Source: CAVVKW01 sp963749035
Lineage (GTDB): Bacteria > Verrucomicrobiota > Verrucomicrobiia > Chthoniobacterales > JAATET01
Direction of reading: 5' to 3'
Length of the DNA stretch: 64,000 nucleotides
Assembly: GCA_963749035.1 (NCBI GenBank)
Contig: CAVVKW010000004.1
Coordinates: 620,001-684,000, forward strand
Part shown: positions 6,897 through 15,392 of the stretch, piece after piece
How the letters are laid out: every line of letters begins with the position of its first letter
Position numbering within the stretch: position 1 is the stretch's first letter
Translations under genes and position numbers: made by a program
The notes under the pieces: generated by a model
What the model was told of the DNA's origin: nothing
Database searches by the model: none
What the model saw: the letters and a program-made list of their open reading frames with translations, nothing else

Positions 6897-7424
6897 TCAC
6901 TGTGCAAACGATCGGATTCTTTCCTCGAGTCCGATTGCAACCGTCATCCTAGATTCGATCTCAAGCTCGTCGGGATAAAATTGGCGACCGCCGTCTGAAA
7001 CTAGGAACCTTAAAAAGTGCAGCACAGCGTTGTTCGCTCGAACGATCATGTCGTATAGCAACCAGCTTTTTGGAAAGTGTTCCGCTCGTTCAAGCGTCAG
7101 ATGTGAAAAATGCTTATTGATGTCGGATCTTTCAGAGTCAGTCAGAAACGGACCGGGGGAAGTGAACTCCGGATACATGTCAGCGCACAAATCCGTGGGA
7201 AACTTTGGTGCGCAAAAGAAAGAGTTAATTAGGCGCATGCTGGAAAGTGAAGTCTCAATCGTCCCATTTTCGAGGGCATCGATCGCAGCTGAGGGAATGT
7301 TGGTCTCTCTGATGGCTCTTCCAAAGTGGGTCTGCCAGTAGAACGGTAGAGAAATCATATCTGCTGAAAGGCAGAACTCTCGAGCACCGCCCTTTAGTTG
7401 GGATAGTGTAGGGTCTGATTTCAT
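6897..7424 (-). CDS. Hypothetical soluble protein
   Basis: 175 residues from MKSDPTLSQLKGGARE, with no signal peptide or membrane segment. The C-terminal half is helical (HFSHLTLERAEHFPKSW, then MIVRANNAVLHFLRFL, then ESRMTVAIGLEERI). It has its own stop just before the attC. Upstream, the cassette starts with the shared CCTCCGGCGGATGA leader followed by TATAAATG, which could serve as a -10 region. Family not recognised. Confidence 0.65.
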   Translation of the reverse strand: MKSDPTLSQLKGGAREFCLSADMISLPFYWQTHFGRAIRETNIPSAAIDALENGTIETSLSSMRLINSFFCAPKFPTDLCADMYPEFTSPGPFLTDSERSDINKHFSHLTLERAEHFPKSWLLYDMIVRANNAVLHFLRFLVSDGGRQFYPDELEIESRMTVAIGLEERIRSFAQ

Positions 7425-7473
7425 TATGAGCTGGGAAAGGTGTGCGTCATTTATATCATCCGCCGGAGGCTGA

Positions 7474-7599
7474 GCCGAACGTCAAGCTCAGCCACCCCGA
7501 ACGGGCTTGCGAGCTACTGGTTGTAATCTGCTGAAAGAATCGCTTTCGAGCATCTGAGACGGAATGCGGCTAGGGGTTGGCTGCAGCGCCTTGTTCGAC
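7474..7599 (-). other. attC site 14
   Basis: Cores GCCGAAC / GTTCGAC. Confidence 0.95.
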
Positions 7600-7972
7600 T
7601 GTATCGGCTGGTGGTCCGGGAAAGTCATCGATCTACTGGGAGCGTCGTATACTTTGGTTCAAATCGCGAAGCCACTTCATTGTTTCGAGGAATCCAAAGA
7701 GAAGTGCTTGACTCGGAAGGCATATATTTCACGAACGCGGAAGGGATGAGGGCTGGATGTGGCTGGAATGAACAGGGACCAAGCTACGAATTTTTTTTCA
7801 TCCGCCGGAGGCTGCTCACGGACGTCGGTCGAAATCCGGTGGAGCCGATCTTGTCTTCGGGGTGGCCTCTCAAGTCGTCGCAGTCTGAACCAATGGTAGT
7901 TTGCCGGGTTTGCCGTCAGCTAGAGAACACCGAATTTACTCATCCGCCGGAGGCTGCATCATGAAGTCGAAC
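7593..7972 (-). repeat. Family B gene-free cassette, copy 2
   Basis: Subtype beginning TCGGCTGGTGGTCCGGG. T-run of 8-9 before the first CATCCGCCGGAGG. Confidence 0.85.
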
Positions 7973-8094
7973 GTCAAGCTCAGTCACCCCGAACACGGGA
8001 CCGAACTTGCATGGTGGACGTTGGATGGAATGGCGGAAGTCAGAACAACTGCGCCGTGTCGCGGCTAGGGGTTGGCTGCAGCGCCTTGTTCGGT
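7966..8094 (-). other. attC site 15
   Basis: Cores GTCGAAC / GTTCGGT. Longer (129 bp), with the rare GCATGGTGGACGTTG middle shared with site 45. Confidence 0.95.
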
Positions 8095-8478
8095 CGTATC
8101 TTTTACAATTTCTATATGGTCGTCGCTATTGGGAGCTGAATCAACGATCTTATTTTTGCCGAATGACCATATGATCATCCTATCTGAGCGATGAGCGAAC
8201 ACATACGGAGTCCCCCATGGATCAACAAACCGGCCTTCCGAATCGATACTCCTTCTAGGAAACTTGATATACTGAATATTCCCGTCTTTGCCATCTAGCT
8301 TCCGTGAGATCTCAATATTTGATCCTTGTGGAAAGGTGCCTTCGCGCGACTGATATCGTTGGATCGCTACCGCGAGGGTGCTCAGCTCTAAATCGATCCA
8401 AGATACATTTTCCGACTGGACGCACGCAGATGTCGAAATGCATATAGAAAGAAGAAGATTGGCGGAGAAGCGAATCAC
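8065..8478 (-). CDS. Lipoprotein with pseudopilin (GspG-like) domain
   Basis: 137 residues from a GTG start: VIRFSANLLLSICISTSAC is a lipoprotein-type signal with Cys at residue 19. Then ELSTLAVAIQRYQSREGTFP, and near the end DPWGTPYVF followed by DRMIIWSFGKN. An N-terminal helix with a Y-x-x-x-G-x-FP turn and a DPWG-PY motif is the layout of the type II secretion pseudopilin GspG globular domain. Calcium-site residues of true GspG cannot be confirmed. A lone cassette gene, so probably not part of a secretion system. Ends in the attC tail EQGAAANP. Confidence 0.6.
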   Translation of the reverse strand: MIRFSANLLLSICISTSACVQSENVSWIDLELSTLAVAIQRYQSREGTFPQGSNIEISRKLDGKDGNIQYIKFPRRSIDSEGRFVDPWGTPYVFAHRSDRMIIWSFGKNKIVDSAPNSDDHIEIVKDTTEQGAAANP

Positions 8479-8492
8479 GGCGAAGTTTTTGG

Positions 8493-8618
8493 ACCGAACG
8501 TCAAGCTCAGCCACCCCGAACAGATGGTCGAAATACTGATTGTGTTCTGATGAAGGTGACGCTTCCGAGCGTCTGAAAAGGAGAGCGGCTAGGGGTTGGC
8601 TGCAGCGCCTTGTTGGGC
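8493..8618 (-). other. attC site 16
   Basis: Cores ACCGAAC / GTTGGGC. Confidence 0.95.
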
Positions 8619-9044
8619 TTTCATCTTCCATAGGACAACTGATCCAATGACTGCAATCATCAGAATGCAGGCGGTCATGACGATGCAAATATGTTGAAAT
8701 GCAGGTGATAGTTCACGAGTGAGAACGGGAAAGCTCCAAGGTCGAGAGCATAGAATCAGAATTGAATAGGCTGATGTAGCGATCCAAAAATACCTACTGA
8801 ATGAAACGAAATTCCGCACTAAAATCGAAATCGCGCCGAAGATAAACGCGAAGTAACCGTAAATCCATGCCGTTTGGATTGCGGCAATCCAAACTCCATT
8901 TGCAGAGCGTAGGCGGGAAACCTCGTTCCACAACTCAACAGGCGTCACGAGTGCTGCGAAAATGGTGTAGGGAATGGCAAGGCTAGTCGGGAAAAGTATG
9001 GTGAGTCCGACGAAAGCAAAAACGCGGTGTAGATGCTTTTTCAT
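8589..9044 (-). CDS. Multi-pass membrane protein, unknown
   Basis: 151 residues from MKKHLHRVFAFVGLTIL with four hydrophobic segments, about residues 7-32, 55-80, 88-105 and 118-142. A basic start and a short loop suggest an N-in topology. The start codon is only 3 nt from the cassette end. The attC encodes the last residues (AQQGAAANP). Family not recognised. Confidence 0.7.
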   Translation of the reverse strand: MKKHLHRVFAFVGLTILFPTSLAIPYTIFAALVTPVELWNEVSRLRSANGVWIAAIQTAWIYGYFAFIFGAISILVRNFVSFSRYFWIATSAYSILILCSRPWSFPVLTRELSPAFQHICIVMTACILMIAVIGSVVLWKMKAQQGAAANP

Positions 9045-9047
9045 ATA

Positions 9048-9173
9048 GCCCAACGTCAAGCTCAGCCACCCCGAACGGGCATGCGAGCTACGGGTTGTGA
9101 ACTGCTGAAGGTAACGCTTCCGAGAGTCTGAAACGGAGCGCGGCTAGGGGTTGGCTGCAGCGCCTTGTTAGCC
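9048..9173 (-). other. attC site 17
   Basis: Cores GCCCAAC / GTTAGCC. Confidence 0.95.
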
Positions 9174-9174
9174 C

Positions 9175-9695
9175 TCATTTAGGATACTGATCGGACCAGA
9201 CTACCGATTTTGGTTCGGTCGTAGCGGACAGTGGATTCTCTGGATCTACAAGATTCAATCCAGTTCGAGCCGTAGATTTAAGGTGATCGAGGTTTGCTGA
9301 AAAGACGACTGATCGATAAGGTGGTAGGCTGCAAATTCGCAGACCAGTTCCGCAGAACCATCCTACTTCGACGTCGCTCCATTCATCGTCGACCATATTC
9401 TGAACCCGATACCATGGAGATGATGCGGAATATCCGATATATCTGACTGTCTCTGATGAATTGTTTATTAGTCTAAAAGCGCGATGACCGAGCATCTTAG
9501 ATGGCGAATCGTCAATGACTATAAAAATGCCATCATTTTGTTTGTATATTTCAGGAATATCTTCAGATATCGCAGCATCAATTTTTGTGCTCTCGATTTC
9601 TGCGATACGAGCCGCTTCCTCCAAGCTGTCTTGAGCCATGGATGAGAAAACCGACGCGCAGAAAAAAGACTGTATAGAACGATTTTGTATCTCAT
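9175..9695 (-). pseudogene. Secreted hypothetical protein, frameshift in signal peptide
   Basis: The ATG at 9695 begins MRYKIVLYSLF. One frame over, the sequence continues FCASVFSSMAQDSLEEAARI, open to the stop at 9175 (about 170 residues in total). Joined, these give a textbook signal peptide with an A-Q cleavage site. The joint lies on a run of six identical bases (9662-9667), so one base has been gained or lost there, or the sequence has an error. The mature part contains IFIVIDDSPSKMLG, YIGYSASSPWY and GLRICSLPPYRS. Phase variation or slippage rescue is possible. Family unknown. Confidence 0.55.
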
Positions 9696-9696
9696 A

Positions 9697-9822
9697 GGCT
9701 AACGTCAAGCTCAGCCACCCTGAACGGGTAACCGAATTTGTCTGGTGATCTTCTGGAAGTTGAGGGTCCGCGCAACCCCAAGAGCGAAGCGGCTAGGGGT
9801 TGGCTGCAGCGCCTTGTTGGGC
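9697..9822 (-). other. attC site 18
   Basis: Cores GGCTAAC / GTTGGGC. Confidence 0.95.
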
Positions 9823-10332
9823 TGTATTGTTCACCCAGGTAGGAATATTCTTGAGGGGTTGCTTTATGACTGACTTTGATGAAGTGGCGCTTGGAAAGTC
9901 GATTTCTTTCGGGCGCTTCATCGAAATGGATAGCAGCTTCTTTCGGCTATCGAATGGAACTTCAAATCGTTCATGACCATCGGAACTATCAAATACAAAT
10001 CGATCCGAGGATATGGAGATCACATTCGTAGCTTTCCATTGCCCTGAGAATCTATTTAAGAAGTCGGAATTACTTCCTTCAGTGATATGCCAGTATTTAT
10101 TGTCTTTCAGATTCCAGCGTCCCCAAGAAACAACGATTTCTGATGCCTTGTTCAAGTCGTAGCTCAAATACCATTTCTGAGCGAATCGGCCATCGCCATA
10201 TCTATCAATAATCCAGTAACCGGTTGGAACCGTTTCTGCCATCCAGCGGCCAATCAAAAGTTTGCTTTGATCGGCGGCGAATGAAAATTGAAGGCTTGCG
10301 ATGGAGAAAAGTGCGAAAATTAGAGTGCGCAT
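9793..10332 (-). CDS. Secreted hypothetical protein, lipocalin-like pattern
   Basis: 179 residues. Signal peptide MRTLIFALFSIASLQFSFA with cleavage before ADQSK. The mature protein starts LLIGRWMAETVPTGYWIIDR and alternates polar and aromatic residues (GRFAQKWYLSYD, WGRWNLKDNKYW, RFVFDSSDGHERFEV), as in small beta-barrel or lipocalin-like domains that begin with a L-G-x-W motif. The ending TAQQGAAANP comes from the attC. The substrate, if any, is unknown. Confidence 0.65.
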   Translation of the reverse strand: MRTLIFALFSIASLQFSFAADQSKLLIGRWMAETVPTGYWIIDRYGDGRFAQKWYLSYDLNKASEIVVSWGRWNLKDNKYWHITEGSNSDFLNRFSGQWKATNVISISSDRFVFDSSDGHERFEVPFDSRKKLLSISMKRPKEIDFPSATSSKSVIKQPLKNIPTWVNNTAQQGAAANP

Positions 10333-10342
10333 TTGTAAAAAG

Positions 10343-10468
10343 CCCTAACGTCAAGCTCAGCCACCCCGAACGGGCGTGCGAGCTACTGGTTGTGATCTGC
10401 TGAACGTGACGCTTTCGAACATCTGAAACAGAACGCGGCTAGGGGTTGGCTGCAGCGCCTTGTTCGAC
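10343..10468 (-). other. attC site 19
   Basis: Cores CCCTAAC / GTTCGAC. The left core differs by one inserted base from the complement of the right core of site 18. Confidence 0.94.
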
Positions 10469-10841
10469 TGTATCGGATGGCGGTCCGGAAAGGTGTTCGA
10501 GCTACACTGGGAATTGTATTCGTCTTACCAAATCGCGAAGACACTTTCATGTTTCAGCGAACCCTAAGAAAAGGGTTCGACTCGGAAGGCATATATCTCG
10601 CGAACGCGGAAGGGATGAGGGCTGGATGTGGCCGGAACGACCGGGGATCAAGCTACAATTCTTTTTTCATCCGCCGGAGGCTGCTCACGGACATCGGTCG
10701 AAATCCGGTTGAGCCGATCTTGTCTTCGGGGTGGCCTCTCAAGTCGTCGTAGTCTGAACCAATGGTAGCTTGCCGGGTTTGCCGTCAGCTACAGAATACC
10801 GAATTCCCTGATCCGCCGGAGGCTGCATCATGAAGTCGAAC
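10462..10841 (-). repeat. Family B gene-free cassette, copy 3
   Basis: Subtype with GGCGGTCCGGAAAGGTGTTC and TACACTGGGAATTGTATTCG, shared almost unchanged with the copies at 25457, 42154 and 48307. Confidence 0.85.
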
Positions 10842-10960
10842 GTCAAGCTCAGCCACCCCGAACAAGCTTCCGAGGTATGGATTGATGTTTGTTGGAGGAA
10901 GAGCTTTCGAACGTCGAAAACGGAGTGCGGCTAGGGGTTGGCTGCAGCGCCTTGTTCGGT
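10835..10960 (-). other. attC site 20
   Basis: Cores GTCGAAC / GTTCGGT. Confidence 0.95.
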
Positions 10961-10966
10961 CTGTAT

Positions 10967-11356
10967 TTATTCTTTTCCGTGGAATTCGGAGATCTCTATT
11001 TGATCGAGCGACCTGATTAAGAACCAATCTCGCAGAGACGCATAAAGCAATATGAGCGCAGTCCCTCCGATGGCCGTGTAAGAGAATCGATTCTGCCAGA
11101 GCAAAGACAAAAATTCGTAAGCTCCATTGTCAAAACTCCAAGTTAGGAGAAGATAAAGTCCTAGGAATTGGATGGACCACATCGGGGTTTGAGCTACTTG
11201 AGGTTTTTGGCGATGAGGGGCCATCATCCTGACGAACGCGGCCCCGACGAAAAACACTATAGCAATCCAAAGATTGAGAATAAATGCAATGGCTGTGCCG
11301 ATGAACAGCAGGAAATGCGATGAGAGAACTAATTGTTTCACGCTGATGTAGACCAT
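10967..11356 (-). CDS. Membrane protein (copy 2 of 2)
   Basis: 129 residues, near-identical to the protein at 4383 (for example IAIVFF for IAVVFF and SEFHGKE for SEFYGKE). The flanking cassette sequence is also nearly the same, but the neighbours differ, so the cassette was copied as a unit. Confidence 0.75.
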   Translation of the reverse strand: MVYISVKQLVLSSHFLLFIGTAIAFILNLWIAIVFFVGAAFVRMMAPHRQKPQVAQTPMWSIQFLGLYLLLTWSFDNGAYEFLSLLWQNRFSYTAIGGTALILLYASLRDWFLIRSLDQIEISEFHGKE

Positions 11357-11401
11357 GAGTGAGAATTTTTGCTAGTTAGGGTTTCGCTAAAGTATTTTTG
11401 G

Positions 11402-11527
11402 ACCGAACGTCAAGCTCAGTCACCCCGATCGGATGTTCGAACTACTGGTTGTGATCAACTGCAAACTGATCGTCCGCCAACCCCGAGAGCGAAGCGGCTA
11501 GGGGTTGACTGCAGCGCCTTGTTCGGT
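11402..11527 (-). other. attC site 21
   Basis: Cores ACCGAAC / GTTCGGT. Confidence 0.95.
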
Positions 11528-11528
11528 C

Positions 11529-11834
11529 TCATTTTCTTGATCGCAATGATTGGCGAATGCGTGAAGGCCGTCGAACTGCGCCGATGACGAGCGCGATGAT
11601 CAGGATATCGTCGTGATATCGATAGAACAGGAAATAGGGAAACGGCTCCAATAGGATCTTCCGAAAATCGGAGTAAAAAATTCTGTGTGCCGTGCCCGAG
11701 CCACAAATCTCTGGGATGTAAGAGTAAAATGTATCAATGAATTTGTTTCCTAGACCGTGGTATCCGTTCTCGTCGTACCAATTTGCAATTTCAGCAATAT
11801 CATCTGCGACTTCTGGTAGGATTCGGAAATCCAT
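11529..11834 (-). CDS. parE: RelE/ParE-family toxin
   Basis: 101 residues: MDFRILPEVADDIAEIANWY, DENGYHGLGNKFIDTFYSYI, then FRKILLEPFPYFLFYRYHDD and IALVIGAVRRPS. V-x-DI-E---WY, G-G--F and the R-x-LL---PY-L-Y--- pattern are typical of ParE-like ribosome- or gyrase-targeting toxins. Its ATG overlaps the stop of the antitoxin by one base (TAATG). The usual C-terminal R-x-P-x-x-W end is only partly kept (RRPSRIRQSL). Confidence 0.8.
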   Translation of the reverse strand: MDFRILPEVADDIAEIANWYDENGYHGLGNKFIDTFYSYIPEICGSGTAHRIFYSDFRKILLEPFPYFLFYRYHDDILIIALVIGAVRRPSRIRQSLRSRK

Positions 11835-12058
11835 TAAGAGCGAAGTTCGCCAAGTCGCACTTTGAAAGCATCCAACGACAGTGCTGAGTCGGGGTCGGTG
11901 ATGAACCGATCCCATCGCTCATCGAGCAACGTTTTCTCCGCAGGAGAAACATCTACCGAATCCAAATTGTGAATGACATCAATCCACAGTTCATCAACTA
12001 GCTCGAGTTTATCGCGTGGCGAAAGTGCCTGTATTTCAGGTAATTGTGCAAGAGTCAT
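11834..12058 (-). CDS. Addiction module antitoxin
   Basis: 74 residues: MTLAQLPEIQALSPRDKLEL, VDELWIDVIHNLD, then SPAEKTLLDERWDRFITDPD and ALSLDAFKVRLGELRS. The LS--DKLEL-DELW and ELDRR-like pattern matches the small addiction module proteins (unstable antitoxin family) paired with ParE/RelE toxins. First gene of the cassette, translationally coupled to the toxin. It probably also represses its own promoter, as is known for the family. Confidence 0.8.
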   Translation of the reverse strand: MTLAQLPEIQALSPRDKLELVDELWIDVIHNLDSVDVSPAEKTLLDERWDRFITDPDSALSLDAFKVRLGELRS

Positions 12059-12104
12059 GACTGGATTATAGCTGAAAACGGCTCCCGGGGAACCTCATTT
12101 ATTG

Positions 12105-12230
12105 ACCGAACGTCAAGCTCAGTCACCCCGAGCGGGCGTCCAAACTTCTGGTTGTGATCAACTTGAATCTGGTCGTTCGCCAACTCCGAGAACGAAGCGG
12201 CTAGGGGTTGACTGCTGCGCCTTGTTAGGT
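12105..12230 (-). other. attC site 22
   Basis: Cores ACCGAAC / GTTAGGT. Right arm carries GACTGCTGCGCC, a rare change. Confidence 0.95.
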
Positions 12231-12345
12231 CTTTGCGTAATTTTTGTCAATCTCGAGTGGGGCCGAATCTTCGCTCTGCTTCTTCAATGGTCATTAACGG
12301 AGTCTCTTTATCGGATGGCTTACTTCCCATGAGAACGGACATAAT

Positions 12346-12525
12346 CTAATATAGAATGATTCCGGGAAGAATCCCGGTGAGAGCTGATGCCAGTATCCAA
12401 GCTCCGCGCAGCATGTCCGAATTCCAACTAAAATGTGCCGCTATGCCGCCGCATACACCTGAGATCTTTCGATCGTTGTCTGAGAGATGCAATGGTTCCG
12501 TCTTTTCTTGAGATGCTATATTCAT
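12346..12525 (-). CDS. PspC-domain membrane protein, probably truncated
   Basis: 59 residues: DRKISGVCGGIAAHFSWNSD, then MLRGAWILASALTGILPGII-LY and TAG. This is the PspC fold: K--GVCGGIA-(Y/H)F, then R--W, then G---Y. In the family the last helix normally continues a further 6-10 residues (I-W---P). Here the same frame stays open after the TAG for 33 codons (IMSVLMGSKPSDKETP and on) to 12247, so the stop looks like a nonsense change inside the last helix. The product may act in envelope-stress sensing, as PspC proteins do. Confidence 0.75.
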   Translation of the reverse strand: MNIASQEKTEPLHLSDNDRKISGVCGGIAAHFSWNSDMLRGAWILASALTGILPGIILY

Positions 12526-12533
12526 TTTTGATG

Positions 12534-12658
12534 ACCTAACGTCAAGCTCAGCCACCCTGAACGGGCGACCGAGAATCTGAAAAAGGTGAACTGCCGGAAA
12601 GAGTCACCTCAACCCGGGCGCGAAGCGGCTAAGGGTTGGCTGCAACGCCTTGTTCGGC
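12534..12658 (-). other. attC site 23
   Basis: Cores ACCTAAC / GTTCGGC. Right arm reads GGCTGCAACGCC. Confidence 0.95.
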
Positions 12659-12943
12659 TGCATTCTTAGTATTTTTCAAGGTCCGTTCAATCCGTGGATT
12701 GATTACAAATCCCCAATAAAGAAATACTGACATAATTATTAACGGAAGCTCCAAAAGCCAAAAATAGTTCAAAGACAGCAGATCAAGAATCGATGGTATT
12801 CCAAATGCAAAAATTAAAAGTGGCAATCGAAGCCACATAATGAGCGGCTCTCTTATCTCAAGATTTCTCATAATGGAGCGGATCTCTGACGGCGATTTGT
12901 CAGATAATTCTTTTATCTGGCTATGACGCAAAATGAATTTCAT
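12629..12943 (-). CDS. Small membrane protein (copy 2 of 3)
   Basis: 104 residues, differing from the 2811 copy at few positions (EPLIMW for EPFIMW; EQGVAANP tail because the attC differs by one base). Different neighbours on both sides. Confidence 0.75.
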   Translation of the reverse strand: MKFILRHSQIKELSDKSPSEIRSIMRNLEIREPLIMWLRLPLLIFAFGIPSILDLLSLNYFWLLELPLIIMSVFLYWGFVINPRIERTLKNTKNAAEQGVAANP

Positions 12944-12950
12944 TGTAATA

Positions 12951-13076
12951 GCCGAACGTCAAGCTCAGCCACCCCGAACGGGCGAACGAGCTAATGATTG
13001 TGATCTACGGGAGGAAAACTGTGGAAGTAACCTGGTGGTGGAGCGGCTAGGGGTTGGCTGCAGCACCTTGTTCGAC
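12951..13076 (-). other. attC site 24
   Basis: Cores GCCGAAC / GTTCGAC. Confidence 0.95.
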
Positions 13077-13450
13077 TGTACGGGATAGTGGTCCGAAAAT
13101 GTCATCGAACTAAAGTAGGCGATATTTACTTTGGTCCAAATTGCGAAGCCACTTTTCAAGAGTTAGCAAATCTAACGAGGAGGGTTCGACTCGGGAGGCA
13201 TATATTTCACGAACGCGGAAGGGATGAGGGCTGGATGTGGCCGGAACGACCGGGGATCAAGCTACAAATCATTTTTCATCCGCCGGAGGCTGCTGACGAA
13301 CATCAGTCGAAATCCGGTGGAGCCGATCTTGTCTTCGGCGTGGCCTCTCAAGTCGTCGCAGTTTGAACCAATGGTAGTTTGTCGGGTCTACCGTCACCTA
13401 CAGAATCCCGGATTTACTCATCCGCCGGAGGCTGCATCATGAAGTCGAAC
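13070..13450 (-). repeat. Family B gene-free cassette, copy 4
   Basis: Diverged subtype with ATCGAACTAAAGTAGGCG, shared with copy 18 at 62653. Confidence 0.8.
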
Positions 13451-13569
13451 GTCAAGCTCAGCCACCCTGAACGGGCGGGCGAACTGAGGGTTGTGATCTG
13501 CTGGAGGCGGATCGTGGAGTAAAGCTGGGCATGGAGCGGCTAAGGGTTGGCTGCAGCGCCTTGTTAGGC
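13444..13569 (-). other. attC site 25
   Basis: Cores GTCGAAC / GTTAGGC. Confidence 0.95.
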
Positions 13570-14120
13570 CCTTTTCGCTAATCCCATCGCGATCAACGCT
13601 TCTACTGATAAAATCGTTGGATGATAGATGAAATCGTCGGATACCTCGTCCTGAAACCACAAAATCTCCCCGGCATCTGACGGACGACCATCTGAATAAG
13701 AAATTACCGACTGGATCGTCGCGTCGACCATCTCGCCGCTGCAGAAAGTGATCCAGCAATGCATTTCTACGTGGTCTGGGTCCGGATATCTTGATGAAAT
13801 CCACCTGATAATATCCTCTCTTGAATGTTTGAAATACTCGTGGCCTTGATGCTCTACCCATCCGAGTGTGAGATAACACGGGGTGTCATGGAAGCAGTCA
13901 AAGAATACATTGTATAAAAATTCGTGGACCGAGAAACACTTTAGGAGAAACTGGTTTAAATCTTGCCCATGATACTTGGTTCGCAGTGATGAAGTGCCGC
14001 ATCACAAAAGCTCGAAGACAGATATTTGCGTTTGCTATAGGAATCTGGTGGGAGTGGGGGGATGTTGATACCGAGTTTCGTGGTAAACTCATGGGCGGCG
14101 ATCCATTCGCGAGATAACAT
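13564..14120 (-). pseudogene. Hypothetical protein, frameshifted
   Basis: From the ATG at 14120: MLSREWIAAHEFTTKLGINI, PPLPPDSYSKRKYLSSSFCD, stopping after CEPSIMGKI near 13960. A second frame overlaps this end and runs open as QDLNQFLLKCFSVHEFLYNV, LGWVEHQGHEYFKHSREDII and on to MGLAKRA, stopping at 13564 in the attC core. Both halves have ordinary protein composition and no start is seen for the second, so I read it as one gene of about 185 codons with one frameshift near 13960-13990. Family not recognised. Confidence 0.6.
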
Positions 14121-14129
14121 GGTGATTTG

Positions 14130-14255
14130 GCCTAACGTCAAGCTCAGCCACCCCGAACGGGCGTGCGAGTTATAGGCTGTGATCTACTGTAGGGAAATCG
14201 TGGATGAAAGTTGGTAGTGTCGCGGCTAGGGGTTGGCTGCAGCGCCTTGTTCGCT
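14130..14255 (-). other. attC site 26
   Basis: Cores GCCTAAC / GTTCGCT. Middle type GTGATCTACTGTAGGG, shared with sites 29 and 84. Confidence 0.95.
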
Positions 14256-14813
14256 GTCACTTTCGTCCGGGTGTTGCTTCGAAACTTTCTCCTCGTAGAC
14301 ATCTGAAGCGGATCGTGAAGCGACTTCAATGTTGCTTAGGCGAATAACCCAGACGGAGTTGGGCCAGCTATCGAAAGACGAAAGTCCCTTTTCGGTTGGT
14401 TGTAAAACTGTGGGAAAGAATTCATCACTTCCTAGTCCGCGATGGGCGCAATCCACGGCGATAGTCTTTTGAATCTCAGTCGTCCTCGAGAGCATGGTCA
14501 TCGATTCATCTTGTGTCATGTTGAATGTAATCGTTCTCTTCGGATCTGTTACTTTAGCGACGACTTTCGGTTGGACAAGCTCTCCATCGACATCTTGAAA
14601 CTCTAAGTGAATGGTATCGCCTGGGAATATCTCTAAGATTCCGGCATCATTCAGTCGTTCGATCTCTGGAATCTCGATCGTCCGTTGAAATTTGAGAGTA
14701 GTCTCACCTGAAGGGCGAATATTCGCATTGGTCGTTGATGCATTCTGCTTTCCCTGAGCAAAGATTTGCGGAGCCAGAAGTCCAATAAGGACGAGCGATG
14801 TGTGTATCTTCAT
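14226..14813 (-). CDS. Secreted hypothetical protein (copy 1 of 2)
   Basis: 195 residues. Signal peptide MKIHTSLVLIGLLAPQIFAQ with an A-Q cleavage site. The mature part has TTLKFQRTIEIPEIERLNDA, IFPGDTIHLEFQDVDGELVQ and VTDPKRTITFNMTQDESMTM, suggesting a beta-rich periplasmic domain. Ends in the attC tail SEQGAAANP. The whole cassette, attC type included, is repeated at 52604. Function unknown. Confidence 0.7.
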   Translation of the reverse strand: MKIHTSLVLIGLLAPQIFAQGKQNASTTNANIRPSGETTLKFQRTIEIPEIERLNDAGILEIFPGDTIHLEFQDVDGELVQPKVVAKVTDPKRTITFNMTQDESMTMLSRTTEIQKTIAVDCAHRGLGSDEFFPTVLQPTEKGLSSFDSWPNSVWVIRLSNIEVASRSASDVYEEKVSKQHPDESDSEQGAAANP

Positions 14814-14823
14814 GAGTGAAGTC

Positions 14824-14949
14824 AGCGAACGTCAAGCTCAGCCACCCCGAACGGGCGTGCGAGCATCTGTTTGTGATCTACTGAAAGAATCGCTTTCGAG
14901 CATCTAAGACGGAACGCGGCTAGGGGTTGGCTGCAGCGTCTTGATGGAC
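14824..14949 (-). other. attC site 27
   Basis: Cores AGCGAAC / GATGGAC. Confidence 0.95.
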
Positions 14950-15273
14950 AGAATTTTATTGAACCGCAGCCTGGCAATTGAGCTATCAAACCTTCGAACG
15001 ATGCGCTCATCGAGTGACACGACAACACACGCGAACGGATTGATGGTCTTTTGCAGGTTTGCCCGTGGCATACAGGTTGCCGTCGTGGCGGTCGATGAGC
15101 TCTCTAGCAACGGAAGTGTGAATATCTCGGTGTAGGTAAAGGTGAAGGTGGAGGGACGTTGATCCAAAGGAAGTGAATATCAATATGGCTGCTGAACGCC
15201 TTGCAGACAATTACGCACCCATTTTGCTTTCTGGCGTTCGCATACGAAGAATCCGCATTTCATTCTGTCCATC
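14943..15273 (-). repeat. Family A gene-free cassette, copy 5
   Basis: Hexamer tract short (GGTAAAGGTGAAGGTGGAGG). The plus-strand ATG is weakened to ATATGGCTGCTG. Confidence 0.85.
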
Positions 15274-15392
15274 GTCAAGCTCAGCCACCCCGAACGGGCG
15301 ATCGAGCTACTGGTCGTGATTTACTGGAGGTAAGGCGTGGATAAAAGCAATCTGTGGAGCGGCTAGGGGCTGGCTGCAGCGCCTTGTTCGGT
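15267..15392 (-). other. attC site 28
   Basis: Cores GTCCATC / GTTCGGT. Right arm AGGGGCTGGCTGC. Confidence 0.95.

Noticed and set aside
7611..7964. Plus-strand protein of about 117 residues in family B
   Set aside because: Frame depends on a T-run of variable length, runs against the array, and is partly leader and attC sequence.
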